In this document: one piece after another, positions 25,401 through 35,876 of the stretch
Position numbering within the stretch: position 1 is the stretch's first letter
Layout of the letters: every line of letters starts with the position of its first letter
NCBI RefSeq assembly: GCF_004664715.2
Contig: NC_051075.1
Span: forward strand, 88,579,209 to 88,643,208
Reading direction: 5' to 3'
Length of the DNA: 64,000 bases
From: Peromyscus leucopus
Taxonomy: Eukaryota; Chordata; Mammalia; Rodentia; Cricetidae
Translations under genes and position numbers: made by a program
Notes under the pieces: model-generated
Databases searched by the model: none
Told to the model about the DNA's origin: nothing
The model's input: the letters and a program-made list of their open reading frames with translations, nothing else

Positions 25401-28400
25401 CTTGTGCTTTGAAACAGAGTCCAACACCACCAGAGAGCATTCTGCCTGTTTACCAAGCAGATCCAGACAGGAATTCAGTTTTATATTATGAAATATCAAG
25501 TAAGTATAGTTTAACTCCCTAGCCTGTCTGTGTGCAGTGCCCTCCTCCTGCACTCACCTGCCTCAGTGATCCCATTCTCTTGTGGTCCCTGATTGAAATG
25601 AACTCTCTAGTCCTGGATGAGTTAATAAATACTGTGCTTGTAATTTTGTTTTTCTGTGTTTCCAGAAAGTGACTCTCTTTTTAAGTTATGCAATTTACCA
25701 CCAAAATATTTGACAAGATTCATTGTAGACAAGAAGTAAAAATAAGTCCTCTCAACATGGGTGGTGTTTCCGAGCAGTGTAGTTCTTTTAAGTTTCAGCC
25801 AGATTAGCATTTATGTTGCTGTAGCTTCATTCCTTTAATCTAGTTATGTTGTAGAATATTATTTAAGGTGTGTTACTTTTGATTATGCTACATTTCCTTA
25901 ACTCTATGAAGCTGTGTTACTGTGCCTGTCTAAAACACCTGATGATCTAATAAAGAGCTGAACGACCAATAGCGAGACAGGAGAAAGGACAGGCAGAGCT
26001 GGCAGGCAGGGAAAATTAATAGAAGGAGACATCTGGGAGAAGAAAGATCAAGGAATGAGAGAGGAAGGAGGATTTCAGGGGCCAGCCACCCAGCTACACA
26101 GCCAGACACGGAGTAAGAAGGAAAGAAAAGGTATACAGGAATTAAAGATAAAAGCTCAGAGGCAAAAGGTAGAAGGGATAATTTAAAGGTAAGTGAAGCT
26201 AACTAGAAACAAGCCAAGCTAAGGCCAAGCTTTTATAATTGAGAATAAGCCTCTGAGTGTGAGTTATTTGGGAGCTGGGTGGTGGACCCCCCAAAAGAGC
26301 AAAAACAAACCACAACAAGTGACAATAAGGAGATTCCTGGAGGGGGCACTGAATGTATAGAAGGTTGGATGTGAGAGCAAGCTCTACAATAAACTCTCCT
26401 TGCATACTTGTTTGAATAAATACAGATTTTTAAAGTGATGTCACTGGCAGGGAAGAGGGGATTGATAGGGATGGGAGAGAGACAAGGTGGGGTGAGAAAA
26501 ACCAGAATGCATCGTATTCGTGTAGGAGCATGAAGTAAGGTCAACATTAGGAAGATGGGTAGGAAAAAACGGAGCAGGGGGTTAATAGAAGGAGCTAAAA
26601 CTACACGACAAAGAACTTAGTTGTTTGGGTTTTATGTTTTATGTTGGAGGCATTTGGGAGCTAGTATAGGCTATATGATTATCACAATACTTAAAAATAA
26701 CATGATTGTTTTACAGACTGAAAGTGAGGTTAGTTAAGACTTACCAAGAGTGGCTACCAGTGAAGGATCAAGAATTTTTACTCTCATGAAGTAGGTTTTG
26801 GGAACAAAGATTGGACACCAGGTGACGAAGAATAATCAAGACTGGCCTCTGCCCTTTGCCCTCTGCCCTGCTGTTCACACAGCAGCTGCCTCAGATCTGC
26901 TCACAGCTTCATTCTCTTCCAGTGCACTGTGGTCTCTGCCCATAGACTTGGCAGAGAGCCTGGGAACCGCGCTTCCTAACCCAGGGGTCCCAGCGGCCTG
27001 ACCTGACAGTCTCCTGAAATAACTCTCCTTCAGCTTGCAAATGGGGCTCTATCAGACCTTGTCCTCATCTTTATAATATCTTCTCGTTATCTTCTTACTC
27101 TCAGCTGTCCATTGAAATACTTCTGCCTACTCGCCATCTCTCCAGCTAAGAAGTGTCCCAGCTCTAACAGAAAAGAGGTTGTATGGTACACATACAGTAG
27201 TCCCTTCTACACTGAGCTGCTCATCTGTACACTAGCTAACTGCATAATCGGCTTCTGTGGAGTTTTGTTTGCTGTGCTCTGTCCTGTAGATCCTGTCTGT
27301 AATGCCTTTAACATTGTTTTTGCATGCATTTTAACATCTGAAATGGTTTGCCAAAACCAGTCCAACCTGCCCTAAGACTTGCCTGGTGTTTTCCTTTTCA
27401 GTGTCTATTTGTATTTGTATTTCTTTCTGGTCGCCTTGACTTTTTTCTCCCTCAGGTTTTCAGTAGACACTTGAAACTTGTTCCTCATTACTGTAGGCTA
27501 GATCAGAGTCAGGAAAAGGTGCGTAGGTAAGTATAGTTTGTGGAGACTGTAGCCTTTGCTTGTATTTTTTCAACTCCACTCAGCCAGTGACTGGACAGTC
27601 CGCCTGTACACCAGCAGCCAGCAGTCAGAATAGCATGGGAGCAGCCATTACTGTGGCTGGGCAGGAGCCAGCACACTCTTGACTAGCTCCTCTGACAGCC
27701 AGCTCAGGCTAGAAAGAGGCAGTGCCGCGTGACTGGCTTCTAGAGGGAACGCGGGACTCAGCAATCAGTCTGAGCGCAAAGCAGCAAACTGTAGCTCAGG
27801 AGTGCAGCTCCTCCTGGTGGCCAGGTTGCCTTTTCCTCACTAGGAACATGGCTGACCTCAGGGCCGGCGTGTAGCCTCACAGCGGCGGATGGAGAGGAGT
27901 CCTCTCTACTAAACACTTACTGTGTTCTCTGCACTGCTCTGTGCAGCACGTTGTCACTGAGAGCTGTGGGAATTAGATACTGTTCTAGTTCTCCTGCCAG
28001 CGAGGAAAGCTCCGAGAGGCTGACTGCCACAGCACACACCCAGAACAGTGACAGAGCTGTGGTTCTGTTCCCTTACTGACCCTTTGAAGAGTGGTCAGCC
28101 ATAGTGTTGAATACTGACGTGGTGACTCTTGCTAAAAGCCCTTGGTGACTGATGGTCAAAAGAGCAAGATAGCCGAAGAGCTTACTTGCTACTGGCAGGC
28201 TCAGCAATGGCTTCATGTCACCAGTCCATGAAAAGGCCGAGCATCGTCAGGCATCTGCATCTTGTTTGTTCCATCATCAGGACTAGTTGGTCAGCCACTT
28301 TCTGGAGCCAACGTTTATAGGACCCAGATGGAAAATTTGTAAAGAGAAGGGAGATTTGGAAAACAGTTCGAAGTCAGTTATTAGAAATGATGGAAGTATT

Positions 28401-29085
28401 TTTATAGATTCCTTCGATGTAAGGAAATATGGTGTATCCAGGGGAACATGCAAATACTTTTAATAAAACTTTTTAAATTTTATTTTGTGTATTGGTGTTT
28501 TGCCTGCATGTATGTCTTTGTACCATGTGTGTGCCTAGAGGCCGGAAGTAGATGTCAGATCCTCTGGAACTAGAGTTACAGACAGTTGTGAACTGCCATG
28601 TGGGTGCTGGGAATCGAACCTAAGTCCTCTGGGAGAACATTGAGCCATTTCTTCAGCCCCCTAATATAACTTCTTAGGCACAGCTTGCTGATGTCATTGT
28701 AAACGTTATTGTATTAACCAGTCATTTCTCTAGACTTAGGCATACTTTTTGTCTGTAAGCAAATGGCTTGAAAAGTGAGTGCTGAACACGCACTGAACAC
28801 TGTGCTTTGGGTTTCTACCCAGCTATATGGAAGCACCTATATCATGAGATACATAGCTCTTGTTTAGAAGTCTCATCAAGTAATGACAGTGGCAGGTGAC
28901 TGGGCCTTCTTTATTAGTGGTCATATGAATCAGAAGTACTCAGTTCACTTTTATGAGATGTTAACTGCATTATACAGAAACTTGTTGCAAGCAAGTTAAC
29001 AATTTATAAACCAATAGGGATTCATAACCGGCTTTTTTTTTTCCCCACAGTGCGCAAGAGGCGAGTTGAAGGAGACCACCAGTAA
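1471..29085 (+). CDS. Tmod3: Tropomodulin-3, coding exons 2-9 (5' partial; joined exons)
   Basis: Tropomodulin-3 caps the slow-growing (pointed) end of actin filaments together with tropomyosin, in the membrane skeleton and cytoplasm. The coding sequence is the join of 1471-1627, 12147-12269, 13457-13546, 17589-17719, 18750-18857, 21873-22016, 25016-25160 and 29051-29085. These give residues 43-352, exactly the family length once the missing first coding exon (42 residues, left of the window) is added. The N-terminal part carries the linker between the tropomyosin-helix regions and the first actin site. The part from about residue 170 is the leucine-rich-repeat cap domain (for example '[20 protein letters not shown]'-like repeats). 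The C-terminus reads [11 protein letters not shown], which separates Tmod3 from Tmod1 and Tmod2. All junctions are GT-AG and all phases agree. The neighbour is Leo1, as at the mammalian TMOD3-LEO1 locus. Confidence 0.98.
2366..2548 (-). mobile_element. B1 SINE, young, cricetid form
   Basis: Near full length, with the poly(T) (A-tail) at the left and GCTTTGCGCCTTTCCTGG marking the cricetid insert. Confidence 0.92.
3195..3705 (+). mobile_element. Cricetid-type composite interspersed repeat
   Basis: It contains GAGACAAAGGAACAAGCCAC, CCTCACGCCTTATATGCCTT and two SINE-like GTGCTGGGATTAAAGGTGTG blocks. It is remembered as a common repeat of cricetid genomes; the family name is not assigned. Confidence 0.45.
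4324..4543. mobile_element. URR1-type hAT-Charlie MITE with 8-base target duplication
   Basis: It begins CAGTGGTTCTCAACC and ends GTTGAGAACCACTG, an inverted-repeat pair. GATTAAGC flanks it on both sides (4316-4323 and 4544-4551), a perfect 8-base hAT target duplication. It is non-autonomous, 220 bases, with no coding capacity. Confidence 0.88.
4840..5040 (+). mobile_element. ID-B1 fusion SINE (B4 type)
   Basis: A tRNA-derived ID head (GGGAATATAGCTCAGTTGTA) is followed without a gap by a B1-like body ending GAGACCCTGTCTCTC, the B4 arrangement. Confidence 0.75.
6250..6630 (-). mobile_element. Old L1 fragment (antisense ORF2)
   Basis: It resembles antisense L1 ORF2 text such as CCATTGATCTATATATCTTT and TTCCATATGAATTTTCAGAT. 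Frames are broken throughout. Confidence 0.6.
9190..9560 (-). mobile_element. Old L1 fragment (antisense ORF2)
   Basis: GATGGGTATTGTGTTAAATC, GAGCATGGTAAATCCTC and TGTATCCTGCAACTGTATTG follow the order of antisense L1 ORF2. It may be the continuation of the 6.25-6.63 kb fragment. Confidence 0.6.
12147..12269 (+). CDS. Tmod3: Tmod3 coding exon 3 (residues 95-136)
   Basis: The acceptor TTTTTCAG follows a T-rich tract. The exon reads [14 protein letters not shown], then the conserved acidic stretch [20 protein letters not shown], which belongs to the second tropomyosin/actin-binding segment. The donor is GCAG|GTATCG. The length is 123 bases, with split codons on both sides that fit the neighbours. 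Confidence 0.97.
12270..13456 (+). other. Tmod3 intron 3
   Basis: Mostly unique sequence. It contains the strong CTCF-type motif at 13046-13059 and a short decayed B1 at 13275-13395 just before the next exon. Confidence 0.85.
13046..13059 (+). promoter_or_regulatory. Consensus CTCF-type binding motif
   Basis: CCACCAGGTGGCGC matches the 14-base CTCF core CCASYAGRKGGCRS at every position, and flanking GC and TAAG extend the match. It lies in Tmod3 intron 3, in unique sequence, pointing right. Occupancy is inferred only. Confidence 0.65.
13457..13546 (+). CDS. Tmod3: Tmod3 coding exon 4 (residues 136-166)
   Basis: The acceptor is CTCTGCAG and the donor is CAA|GTGAGT. It encodes [20 protein letters not shown] and the variable segment [10 protein letters not shown] that precedes the cap domain. 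The length is 90 bases; the phase is 1 in and 1 out. Confidence 0.96.
13641..13687. repeat. (TG)n microsatellite
   Basis: Uninterrupted TG dinucleotides about 100 bases after Tmod3 exon 4. Confidence 0.95.
15561..15620. repeat. (CCCT)n microsatellite
   Basis: About 15 uninterrupted CCCT units, pyrimidine-only on the + strand. Confidence 0.95.
15788..15955 (+). mobile_element. B1 SINE
   Basis: Near full length with a 15-base A tail. AAACTCAAAC before and AAAGTCAAAC after are a probable target duplication. Confidence 0.9.
17221..17382 (-). mobile_element. B1 SINE, young
   Basis: Intact from the T run to GCCCGGC. A copy of AGAGAGAGGATCTTTT flanks it on both sides (17209 and 17385), its target duplication. 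Confidence 0.92.
17438..17541. repeat. Twofold tandem repeat of about 52-54 bases
   Basis: GTGTGGCCTGGGAGGGGG, then AGATGACCAGGTTAATGTGT and CTCCTCTCA, is present twice in a row, about 50 bases before Tmod3 exon 5. Confidence 0.85.
17589..17719 (+). CDS. Tmod3: Tmod3 coding exon 5 (residues 166-209)
   Basis: The acceptor is TTCCTACAG and the donor is AAA|GTAAGT. It encodes [20 protein letters not shown], then [20 protein letters not shown], the start of the leucine-rich-repeat cap domain. It ends in phase 0. Confidence 0.97.
17720..18749 (+). other. Tmod3 intron 5
   Basis: AT-rich sequence (TTTAAATTTAATTT-type at 18035-18070), then unique sequence and a partial antisense B1 at 18565-18640. 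No other feature was seen. Confidence 0.85.
18750..18857 (+). CDS. Tmod3: Tmod3 coding exon 6 (residues 210-245)
   Basis: It is 36 whole codons with acceptor TCTTTCAAG and donor GTG|GTAAGT. It carries [20 protein letters not shown] and the leucine-rich-repeat strand [16 protein letters not shown]. The donor lies a few bases from a B1 SINE region that starts near 18935. Confidence 0.97.
18990..19133. repeat. 29-base tandem repeat inside an antisense B1
   Basis: Five copies of AGTGGAAGATGATCTCGAAC plus TCCCAGTGC, with start spacing of 29. The unit is B1-like (ATCTCGAACTCC) and lies inside a B1 SINE whose ends are visible at about 18935 and 19180. Confidence 0.9.
19239..19280. repeat. (TG)n microsatellite
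   Basis: It flanks a B3-type SINE that is followed by an (AC)n tract at 19434-19478, so the two tracts are near inverted repeats. Confidence 0.95.
19434..19478. repeat. (AC)n microsatellite
   Basis: A pure AC tract ending in ATATATG. It pairs in principle with the TG tract 160 bases upstream. Confidence 0.95.
21507..21690 (+). mobile_element. B2 SINE
   Basis: GGGGCTGGAGAGATGGCTCG, the tRNA-derived head, then CAACCACATGGTGGCTC and the AATAAATAAATCTT tail. ATTATATATGG flanks both ends. Confidence 0.92.
21873..22016 (+). CDS. Tmod3: Tmod3 coding exon 7 (residues 246-293)
   Basis: It is 48 whole codons, starting [20 protein letters not shown] and ending ELKIDNQ. It covers two leucine-rich repeats of the cap domain. 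The acceptor is GATTTCTAG. The donor is CAG|GTTGGT, which has T at +3 and so is weaker than the other donors of this gene. Confidence 0.97.
23395..24180. mobile_element. Old L1 3'-end fragment interrupted by SINEs
   Basis: GTGACTGGCTTCTTCAACCT, GGTCCATCCATGTCACAGAA and AGTAGAACTACTGGATGGTA match the order of ancient L1M 3' sequence. A B2 (23580-23760) and a B1 (23885-24040) are inserted in it. Confidence 0.4.
24441..24704. repeat. 24-base minisatellite, 11 copies
   Basis: The unit is GTGTGCACCTCCGTACCCGG plus TGGA, repeated exactly 11 times with only a few C/T and G/C changes (CCTGCT, CCTGGT). Because 24 is a multiple of three it stays open in several frames and makes false repeat proteins. 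Confidence 0.95.
25016..25160 (+). CDS. Tmod3: Tmod3 coding exon 8 (residues 294-342)
   Basis: The acceptor is CCTTCCAG and the donor is TTAG|GTAAGA. It encodes [20 protein letters not shown], then [20 protein letters not shown] and AITKNNDL. This is the last leucine-rich repeat and the start of the C-terminal helix. It ends one base into the Val codon. Confidence 0.97.
25161..29050 (+). other. Tmod3 intron 8
   Basis: It contains a cricetid-type composite repeat (25945-26300), an antisense B2 (28485-28662) and otherwise low-repeat sequence. The stretch 26600-28400 is the longest repeat-poor stretch of the Tmod3 part. No conserved frame was recognised there. Confidence 0.8.
25945..26300. mobile_element. 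Cricetid-type interspersed repeat
   Basis: GAAGGGATAATTTAAAGGTA, CTAGAAACAAGCCAAGCTAA and GGAGCTGGGTGGTGGACCCC are remembered from a repeat common in cricetid genomes. The class is not assigned. Confidence 0.4.
29051..29085 (+). CDS. Tmod3: Tmod3 last coding exon ([11 protein letters not shown], stop)
   Basis: The acceptor is TTTCCCCACAG. With the G from the previous exon it reads [11 protein letters not shown] and then TAA at 29083-29085. The basic C-terminus is the diagnostic Tmod3 end. The exon is too short for a single-frame ORF search and was found from the splice frame. Confidence 0.96.
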
Positions 29086-29507
29086 GAGTGCCACGGGTAA
29101 TCTTTGGAAGCCTGCAGATCACCAGAGGCTCCTGTTGGTTACAGCAGATGTAAAAATGTCCTGGGTAGAAGGGAAAAGACTGGAAATCTTTTTTTAGCCA
29201 TATGCATTATTTTCCTAGCTTAAAGTATTATGTTTGATTTGTAAAATCAGTAATTAGTATTTTATACTTGTAGCCTTTCTACTGAAATCATTTTAATTTA
29301 GCTTAATTGAATGGTTTATAATTTTTAGATAAAAGTGCAGTTGTAGAAAGTTTCAGAAGTCATGTATGTAAGAATAATTTGAACACCTTGAGGACCAATC
29401 TTTTTTAAATCAAAAAGGGACTTTGCTGACCGACCCCACTGCTAATGTTGCTTCTTGTACATAAAGGATAGGACATGGCGGTTTCCTTTTTTAAAAATCC
29501 ATGAATT

Positions 29508-29660
29508 TGGGGCCGAGCAGCGGTGGCACACGCCTTTAATCCCAGCACTCAGGAGGCAGAGCCAGGCGGATCTCTGTGAGTTTGAGGCCAGCCTGGTCTA
29601 CAGAGCGAGATCCAGGTCAGGCACCAAAACTACAGAGAAACTCTGTCTCGAAAAACAAAA
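29508..29660 (+). mobile_element. B1 SINE within the Tmod3 3' UTR
   Basis: Flanked by TCCATGAATTTGG on both sides (29498 and 29671), a clear target duplication. It would be part of the mature mRNA. Confidence 0.93.
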
Positions 29661-31399
29661 CAAAACAAAATCCATGAATTTGGCAAGAGTTTGCTTTTTC
29701 CTTATTAGGGAAATAAAATTTCAGAATTTTAAAAGATGACTCAGAATCTGATATATCTACATAATCCAAAGCAGGCCTCCAGGAGATGACCGGTCCTCTT
29801 CTGGGAGACAGAACAGTGCCCTGAGTTACAGGTTTCTATACTTGTTCAAGGGACCTCAGCTACACTGGGGTTGGTTTGTTGTTTGTTTGTGTTTGTTTGT
29901 TTGTTAATAGTCCTTAATTCTGCCCCATTGCCTACCTTGTTTGAAAGTATAGTTATATCTAAGGTTACTACAGTATTTCATCTTGCTGTGGGCATTACAT
30001 TTTTGTAAAAGCTAGTGGTTAAAAAAGCATCCAAGTAGAGAGGTCATTTTCTTCTCCATAAAAGGCTCTTGGCCAATACTCAGTTAGAGTAAAAGAAAAA
30101 AAGAAAGGTGCTTTAGATACAGGAGGGAATCCAAGCCCAAAAGCTCGCAGGATGGCAATTAAACTGGTGAGCACTGTCAGTCAGAAACTAAAACGTGAGC
30201 TGGCTCTGATGGCTCCCTCCTATAATCCTAGCACCTGGGAAGCTGAGAAAGGAACATTTCCAGATGTTCAAAGCCAGGCTGGACTACATAGGAAATTCCA
30301 GGTTCGCCTGTGAATGTGAGAACCTGTGTCAAGAAAAGAAAGATCTGTACCGTGTGGTAAGACGCTAAGACGCTTCCTGTGTGACGCCACAGGTGCAGTG
30401 CAGCATTTCATGAACAGTTAACCCCACTCCACAGTGGACCAGCCACACAAAAACTGCTCTTTTCAGAAACCTAGCCTTAGTAGGTGCTGCCTTTCTTCTT
30501 GTACTTTTAAAATCCATATGGTAAAGAAAGAGAGAGAAAAAAGTTGTATAGCGTAGGTTATCTTTCTCACCCAGGCGTGAGGACTTGAGCAGCGTACCTC
30601 AGAGTGGGGCTGGGCGAGGCTGCACACTGACGCCCTTCTTGAGGATTTGGGTTTGTGTCTGTGCCCTGTCCCGGGGCAGCTCCTACAGGAGTAGCAGAGG
30701 CAATCACAGCCACAGACAACAGAGAGGAACAGGTCCAGGGAAGCGTGAACAAGTTGACTTTTGTTTATACATTCCAGTTCTGTTCTGTAATGCATTGTGT
30801 ATCTGAAGAAAATACTTCTTTATAAGTAACTTAAGTGTGAACTCATCTGATGGAATAGGGAGGCAGAATCAGGTGGATCTCTGAGTTTCAGGACTGCTAT
30901 TACACAGAGGAATTCTGCCTTGAAAAATAAACAAAAAAAGAATTGTAATGGAGAACAGTGTTTACCTTCATCTTTAAAAGTGTGGCACCTCTTGACTTTT
31001 TAGTAACTCAGTACTTTCAAATTCCTCTGAGACTTTTATGACATAGTAATAAATTAGGACTTTGCAACAGTTTTAATTTTAAGCCAGAGATTTTCTAAAC
31101 CCTCGGGTTTTATGTCAGGTTAAATGGTTTATTCTTAAATAAAAATAACATTCACATTTTTAAATTGCTCTTTTAAAAAGCTTTAAATTGCCCATTTTAT
31201 AAAACTGTGTATTCATATTTGTTTTGTTATAATTTTCAGTATGTCCACATGAAATTGTATACGTTAAATTCAATGTTAGTGGCTAATATTAATACCTTGA
31301 AAGTAGATTTTGGTGCTATACATTTATAGCTAAAACCTACTGGAGTTTAAAGAATAAGTAAAATACATTTTCTAAAGGTGCCTGTCATTTCAAAGACCA

Positions 31400-31405
31400 A
31401 ATAAA
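31400..31405 (+). promoter_or_regulatory. Candidate poly(A) signal, proximal, Tmod3
   Basis: A canonical AATAAA lies in an AT-rich stretch about 2.3 kb after the Tmod3 stop, followed by T/GT-rich sequence. Confidence 0.4.
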
Positions 31406-31642
31406 CATTTTGTGTTAAAAGTATTAGCAGACTGTTGGTGATTTTGAGGAGAGTGTCCGTGACCATTAAGTTGTACATTATCACTAATCAAATTAGCCAC
31501 ACACTTTATACAAGGGGGCACTCCTGAAAAGTTATGTAAAAGATATGTAAATAGAACTTTAAAATTTGTTTTCCAACTGATAATCCCTTCATGTGTTTTC
31601 CTTTAAAGGCGATATAATAAAATTATAACAGAAAAGTGTCTC

Positions 31643-31648
31643 AATAAA
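31643..31648 (+). promoter_or_regulatory. Candidate poly(A) signal, distal, Tmod3
   Basis: A canonical AATAAA (CTCAATAAAGTATTAG) is followed within 30 bases by TTGTATGCT, a GT-rich downstream element. It is the last strong signal before unrelated intergenic sequence. Confidence 0.5.
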
Positions 31649-32449
31649 GTATTAGTTGTATGCTACATCATGTTTAATCCTTATTGCCACTAAAAATAAG
31701 TTATTAGGCTTCATAAAACCTCTGGTTCCCAGGGCTGTCTCACTTTTCCTGTCTAAAGTCAGGAACCACTGTTACCACTGTTAGGAGGCAGATGAAGCAT
31801 AGCTCTGCTGGCGTCACAGCCACTGCTGGCGTCACAGCCACCGGCACCCTGGAGCCCCGCCATGTCTGCCTGGACTCTGCCAGGGCTGCTTCGCTTTGAA
31901 CAGCAGCAACTAAAGACATGGCAGCCAAGAGAAATGAGCCTGTAGGCATTTGAGAGTCTACTCCGCTGTTGCTGCCAGGCACAGGTGTGAGCTCTGGGAT
32001 CTGAACATCTGTCTGCAGAACTGTCTCCTCCATCAGTTCTCACAGGTGACCATGCTTTCTAGATAGTTCTCACCCTTAACACTTGCCGTTAAATTGAGAA
32101 AGTCCTTCCACGGGTAAGGATTTTATGTCATGTTGACTTTTCTGCACTATAATTTGGTTCCATGAGTCCTTCCTTATAAAAATTAAACATAGGGGCTGGA
32201 GAGATGGCTCAGTCATTAAGAGCATTGGCTGCTCTTCCAGAGGTCCCAGGTTCAGTTCCACATCAGGCAGCTCACAATCTCCTGTAACTCCAGTTCAGAT
32301 ACGATGCCCTCTTTTGGCGTCTGTGGGCACCTGCACACATGTGGTACACATGTAGACAAGCAGGCACACACACATACACAGAAAATAACAAAAACAACAT
32401 GCAGACTTTACAGTAAACATAACATTTCATTTTAAATAAGTAAATTTAA

Positions 32450-32610
<161 letters not shown>

Positions 32611-32614
32611 TTTA

Positions 32615-32762
32615 AAGATTTATTGATTATGTATACAGTGTTCTGCTTGCACGTATCCCTGCAGGCCAAAAGAGGGCACCAGATCTCATTATAGATGGAA
32701 TTGAACTCAGAACCTTTGGAAGAGCAGCCAGTGCTCTTAACCACAGAGCCACCTCTCAGGCC
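32615..32762 (-). mobile_element. B2 SINE in head-to-head pair
   Basis: Antisense partner with GATTATGTATACAGTGTTCT, the cricetid B2 tail variant, at its left. Confidence 0.9.
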
Positions 32763-34254
32763 CCACATTTCATTAATTTTAAACTTCACTTTTCAGTCTT
32801 ATAATTTAGAAGGGCCAACCTTAGAGGTAAGGTAGGAAAAAGATACTTCTCAGTAAATTGTTTTAACCATTGCCACATATTATTTTTTTGTTTTTGCTTT
32901 GTCATGTATTTTAGAAAGCCTTAAAGAGCAAAGGATTGGACCTGAGGTATCTGTTTTAAAGGCCAGGTGAAAGTAGCCTATAACACTACAATACCACTTG
33001 CTCTGTTTTGTTTTGGTTTTTTTTTTGTTGTTGTTTTTGTTTGTTTGGTTGGTTGGTTTTGGTTTTGGTTTTTTGAGACAGGGTTTCTTTGTGTAGCTTT
33101 GCACCTTTCCTGAATCTCACTCTGTAGCCCAGGCTGGCCTTGAACTTCCGCCTGCTTCTGCCTCCCAAGTGCTGATTAAAGGCATGCGCCACCATCGCCC
33201 AGCTGCTCTGTTTTGTTAACTGATGCAAGTTCACACCTTTAGGGTAACCCCTCACCCTTAAAGATTTCACTCCTTTTTCTACATTGTCGGTGTTTTGGTA
33301 CAGAGCAAATCCCATAAAAATCTTTCAGATACTGTAGTTTCTATATTCAGATAGGTTTGAGAATGTGTGTGCATGTGCACGCTCATGTGGACACGTGCCA
33401 GGGCACACGTGGAGGTTAAGGGACAGCTCTGACGTTGCTTCTCTCCTTCCACCTCTACATGGCTCCCGGAGATCAAGACAAGCGCCTTGACGTCCATACC
33501 AGCTCACTGGCCCCACTTTTTTTAAGCTGGATTTTTATATTACAACCCATAATCCAGAGGGCCCAATTACCATTTTCACAAGAGCACCAAGGACACAGTT
33601 TCTAAGAGTCTGCTTCCTTTCTCCTTGCTCTCGTTCAGTAGCTGACTATGTATACTCCCAACTGAATAAACAAAATGAAAAGAACTCCCAATGCAGAGTT
33701 CTTACACAATTACTTTTTTTTTTTTTTGTCCCCCACCCACCCCCACAATTCCTAATAATCAGATGTCTCTACTTCAGTTATTAAGAAAATACAGAAGCCA
33801 GGTGGGTCTCTGTGAGTTCAAGGCCAGCCTGGTCTACAAATCAGAGTTCCAGGACAGGCTCCAAAAAAAGGTACACAGAGAAACCCTGTCTTGGGGGGGA
33901 AAAAAAAAACGTAGTTGAGGCCATGTTGGGTCGAGGCTGCTGGTTGTGTGGGCTGAACCACTCTGTGCACTTACAGAATGACTGAGTTGTCTGAAGATCT
34001 CCAGCCCCAGACGCCAGTGCCGTAGTCAGAGCCAGCCTGGCTTCCTGCTGAAGGCCTCCAGCCTGCACTCTCTAGTGCGTGCTGTTAGCCTTTGCATCTG
34101 CAGCACTGATGGCCCCTGCCCTCTGAGTGAGGCAGAGGGTGGCACACATTTTGTTCACCTTCTGGATCTGTTCAGCATACTCACTGTCTTTTTTGGTGTT
34201 CCACAAATAAGATCCATGCTTGGGTTTACTTCCTGTAGTAGACATCTAACTTAG

Positions 34255-34605
34255 TTAGGGTTTCTAGGTCATGATGAGACACCATGACCACAGCAACTCC
34301 TATAAAGGAAAACATTTAATTGGGGGCTGGCTTACAGTTCAGAGGTTTAGCCCATTATCATGGAGGGAAGCATGGTGGCATGCTGACAGATGTGATCTGG
34401 AGAAGAGACTGAGAGTTCTATATTTGGATCTGCAGGCAGCAGGAAGAGAGAGACGCTGGGCCTGGCTTGAGCTTCTGAAACCTCAGAGCCCACCCCCAGT
34501 GACACACTTCCTCAACAAGGCCACACCTAATAGTGCCACTCCCTGGTGGCCAAGCATTCAAATCTATGAGCTTATGGGGGCCATTGCTCTTCAAACCACC
34601 ACATC
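34255..34605. mobile_element. Rodent interspersed repeat (class not assigned)
   Basis: GACACCATGACCACAGCAAC, CATTTAATTGGGGGCTGGCT and GTGCCACTCCCTGGTGGCCA are a familiar rodent repeat. It produces the longest open frame of the window, which is therefore not a gene. Confidence 0.6.
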
Positions 34606-35876
34606 ATCCAACAGCTGTATCCACCTCAGAGAACACAGCTCTCCTGCCACCAAAGTCAAGTTGAGCCCATTACAGCCCAGAGACCTGTCTTCTGTCCCCA
34701 GAGACTCCTCTTTGCATTGGTCAACGGAATTATTCTGGTATGAGGCAGAGCATCTCCACCTGCCAAGATCCTGGTTTCTCCAGATTGGATTCGTTTGGGG
34801 GAAAACTGTAGCCCTCAGATCTGCCTCCTCCAGTGATCAAAGGTGGCATAGCAAACCGAGGTCACTGAGAACAGAACCGTGTGTTATTGTGGATCTTTAT
34901 GTCTGTGCCTGGCTTCGCACCATGGGACCCTTTTGTGTATTGCTTTGACACCCCCACTTCCCCAGTTATCCAGCAGTGTGCCTTTTTAAAGGGCCCAGTA
35001 GTGGGGTTCACATGTAGCCTTTGACTTGTCACATGGGGACACTGCAGCCTTGTGCTGTTGAGGGTGCACCATTCCAGGCACCACGGCCTTGGAGGCAGAG
35101 ACTGAAACATCGGTAGTTTCTCTTTCCCCTCAGCAGGAGTCATTGGTTTCCTTCTCTTGTGGCTAGTAAATACTCTTCCTAATGCAATGTGAAATTTCAA
35201 GTTCTGAAGGCTGGAAAGCCAAGGCCTGGATGCCGGCAGATTGAGATCTGCTTTGCAAATGGCCTCCTCACTGAATGACATGAGGCAGAACAAGCAGCAG
35301 CAAGTTCCCTCTAGGTGTTTCTCCATTGGTATCTGTTCTGGTGGAAGCTCCACCTCAGCCCCTGGCACCCGTATATCCAGAGTCTGGAATGTTCTGGTGG
35401 AAGCACCACCTCAACTCCCCCCCCTCATCTCTCTCCCCCCAAACCTGCCCCCTCAAAGCCCACCAAAAGCCAGCCCCTTTCTGGGGCTGCTCAAGACCGT
35501 GCCCACAGGTTACTTATGGCCTGGTAGCCATATTTGCCATGTGACTCTTCCCCTGCCTTTCCAAGGGTCGCCTAGGATTGCTTTGCTCTGTTCACTAAAC
35601 CTGGGTTTATTAATTCAGCTTGATTGGCTTATTACATTGATACAACTGGAGATTCAAAACTTATTAGTATGTGTAGCAATTTTTAACTGTTTATTTCATC
35701 TCTGCTTTAAAAAAAAAAAAAGATGATGAGGTTTGTTTTTGGTTTTGTTTAGTTTTTGGTTAAGGTTCTCACTGTGTTACCTAGGCTGGCCTCCAACTCA
35801 GTGAGCTTGAAGAGGCCTAACCTAACAATACTGGGACTAGGCCTCACCATTACAATAACCAGGAAAAGCCACAAAC

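Larger units (their letters stand above)
29086..31670 (+). other. Tmod3: Tmod3 3' UTR (right end inferred)
   Basis: No coding frame continues after the TAA. The sequence turns AT-rich, especially 31000-31660. It holds two B1 SINEs in sense orientation (about 29508-29660 and 30200-30340), so part of the mature 3' UTR would be SINE-derived. The right end is placed after the AATAAA at 31643. An earlier AATAAA at 31400 could give a shorter form. Confidence 0.6.

Noticed and set aside
27814..27828. Another CTCF-like motif (CTGGTGGCCAGG)
   Set aside because: Two mismatches at the most constrained core positions; too weak to list as a site.
34271..34948. A 225-codon open frame on the + strand, the longest in the window
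   Set aside because: Its first half is the common rodent repeat at 34255-34605. There are no domains and no splice or codon support.
34862..35726. Overlapping open frames on both strands of 160-168 codons
   Set aside because: No recognisable domain, no conserved motif and low-complexity proline/serine runs from a C-rich stretch (35390-35460). Treated as chance.
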